A stretch of 6,176 bases of DNA from an uncultured Ruminococcus sp. (lineage in GTDB: Bacteria > Bacillota > Clostridia > Oscillospirales > CAG-272): NCBI GenBank assembly GCA_902796505.1, contig CADBPA010000060.1, positions 1 to 6,176 on the forward strand, in the 5' to 3' direction. The notes beneath the pieces were generated by a model that made no database searches, was not told the DNA's origin, and saw only the letters and a program-made list of their open reading frames with translations. Positions 5,322 to 6,176 of the stretch are shown piece by piece. How positions within the stretch are numbered: the stretch's first letter is position 1; the number at the start of each line of letters is the position of its first letter. A program made the translations under genes and the position numbers.

Positions 5322-6176
5322 TCAGAGAAGAATGCAGATCAGTCCGTTCGAGCCCTCGTCGATGATCTTTTCGAGCGTTTCACCGAGTTTTTCGCGCGAT
5401 TCGTCCGGCATATGCGAGAGCTTTGCGGTCATGCCGTCCGATACGAGGTCGTAAAGCGTTTTTCCGAAAAGATCGCATTTCAGCACTTTCGCCGGATTTT
5501 CTTCATATTCCTCGGTGAGATGCTTCAGCACTTCTTCCGACTGCGCCTCCGATCCGACGACCGGGCAGAATTCGGTCTTGATCCCGGTGCGGATCATGTG
5601 GATGGTCTCGGCTCTCGCTTCCACCTTTACGCCGTAACCGCCGCTCTGCTTGACGAGCGACGGCTCGGAAAGCTCGATGTCGCTCTCCTTCGGCATCACG
5701 ATGCCGTAGCCTTTCTCGCGCACGTCCGCAAGCGCGTCCTTGACGGTATCGTATTCCGCCTTGATTTCGGAGAGTTCCAGCAGCGTCGTCAAAAGCGCGC
5801 GGTCGTCTCCGAGCGAAAATCCGGTCATCTGCCCGGCGGTTTCCAGCATTTTCTCGCGCGAGACGGGAAGGGTGAATTTTCCCGTCCCTTCTCCGGCGTC
5901 CACGGAGACCTGCGCCACGCCTTCCGTTGCGCCGAGCGCGTGCGGAATGTCGCCGAGCTTGCGGATCTGATCGGTGAAATCCGAGATCTTTCCGATCATC
6001 CCGGCGCGCAGGGGGTGATCTTCGGGAAGAACGTCCAGCCAATCCGGAAGCGAGAAGGTCAGCTCGCGCACCGGAAATTCCGAAATCAGAAGCGAAAGGA
6101 TCTCGTTCATATCGTCGGCTTCCAGCTCCGGGCAGGAAACGAGCGCGACCGGAACGCCGTATTTTTCTTCCATCTC
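5322..6176 (-). CDS. spoIVA: Stage IV sporulation protein A (SpoIVA), C-terminal part (5' partial)
   Basis: SpoIVA is a mother-cell ATPase that polymerises on the forespore surface and forms the basement layer on which the spore coat is built; it is also needed for cortex formation. The visible 284 residues cover the middle and C-terminal domains of a protein usually near 490 residues. The N-terminal Walker-type ATPase domain lies beyond the right edge. Diagnostic stretches in order are EKYGVPVALVSC, ISEFPVRELTFSLPDWLDVL, EYDTVKDALADVREKGYGI, GGYGVKVEARAETIHMIRTG, PVVGSEAQSEEVL, FGKTLYDLVSDGMTAKLSHM and the C-terminal LEKIIDEGSNGLICILL. The last matches the conserved hydrophobic tail of Bacillus SpoIVA, which is needed for its localisation. 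The frame is intact to the TGA at 5322-5324. The promoter is outside the window; the family is usually under sigma-E control, which cannot be checked here. It converges on the GH109-like gene. Confidence 0.96.
   Translation of the reverse strand, partial: EMEEKYGVPVALVSCPELEADDMNEILSLLISEFPVRELTFSLPDWLDVLPEDHPLRAGMIGKISDFTDQIRKLGDIPHALGATEGVAQVSVDAGEGTGKFTLPVSREKMLETAGQMTGFSLGDDRALLTTLLELSEIKAEYDTVKDALADVREKGYGIVMPKESDIELSEPSLVKQSGGYGVKVEARAETIHMIRTGIKTEFCPVVGSEAQSEEVLKHLTEEYEENPAKVLKCDLFGKTLYDLVSDGMTAKLSHMPDESREKLGETLEKIIDEGSNGLICILL

Noticed and set aside
5251..5454. Small plus-strand open frame after the GH109-like gene
   Set aside because: It spans the terminator hairpin and enters spoIVA in antisense, with no ribosome site or recognisable protein.
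5503..6042. Second minus-strand open frame within spoIVA
   Set aside because: It is an out-of-frame shadow of spoIVA with an Arg-rich translation; the SpoIVA frame is unambiguous.

Overview
The window looks like chromosomal DNA from an endospore-forming member of the Bacillota (Firmicutes), most likely a class Clostridia lineage with a fairly GC-rich genome. The strongest evidence is the C-terminal part of SpoIVA, a spore-coat morphogenetic ATPase found only in endospore formers. Shine-Dalgarno sites of the AAAGGA type, near-consensus TTGACA/TATAAT promoters and Clostridia-like versions of the other proteins agree with this. By eye the genes are GC-rich with many GC-ending codons, which explains the many long spurious open frames on the opposite strands.

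Layout from left to right. (1) Positions 1-485, minus strand: the first ~161 residues of a pectate-lyase-like right-handed beta-helix protein that runs off the left edge. (2) Positions 486-642: a divergent intergenic region with one consensus-like promoter on each strand. (3) Positions 643-3836, plus strand: a probable three-gene operon of a DUF3810-type membrane HEXXH metalloprotease-like protein, MurA (first committed step of peptidoglycan synthesis) and a pyridoxal/pyridoxamine kinase, closed by a strong intrinsic terminator. (4) Positions 3932-5242, plus strand: a separately promoted gene for a cytoplasmic Gfo/Idh/MocA protein of the GH109 (NAD-dependent alpha-N-acetylgalactosaminidase-like) type, ending at a 13-bp hairpin. 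(5) Positions 5322-6176, minus strand: spoIVA, convergent with the previous gene and truncated by the right edge.

The genes fall into three themes: envelope and cofactor housekeeping (DUF3810, murA, kinase), carbohydrate processing (beta-helix protein and GH109-like protein, neither with a visible signal peptide), and sporulation (spoIVA). I see no mobile element, CRISPR array, tRNA/rRNA, phage gene or defence system, and no gene-free stretch above 300 bases. I do not see a convincing new system. The points most worth a second look are the consensus promoter sitting directly on the DUF3810 start codon, the altered residues in MurA and in the metalloprotease motif, and the two sugar-active proteins with no export signal.
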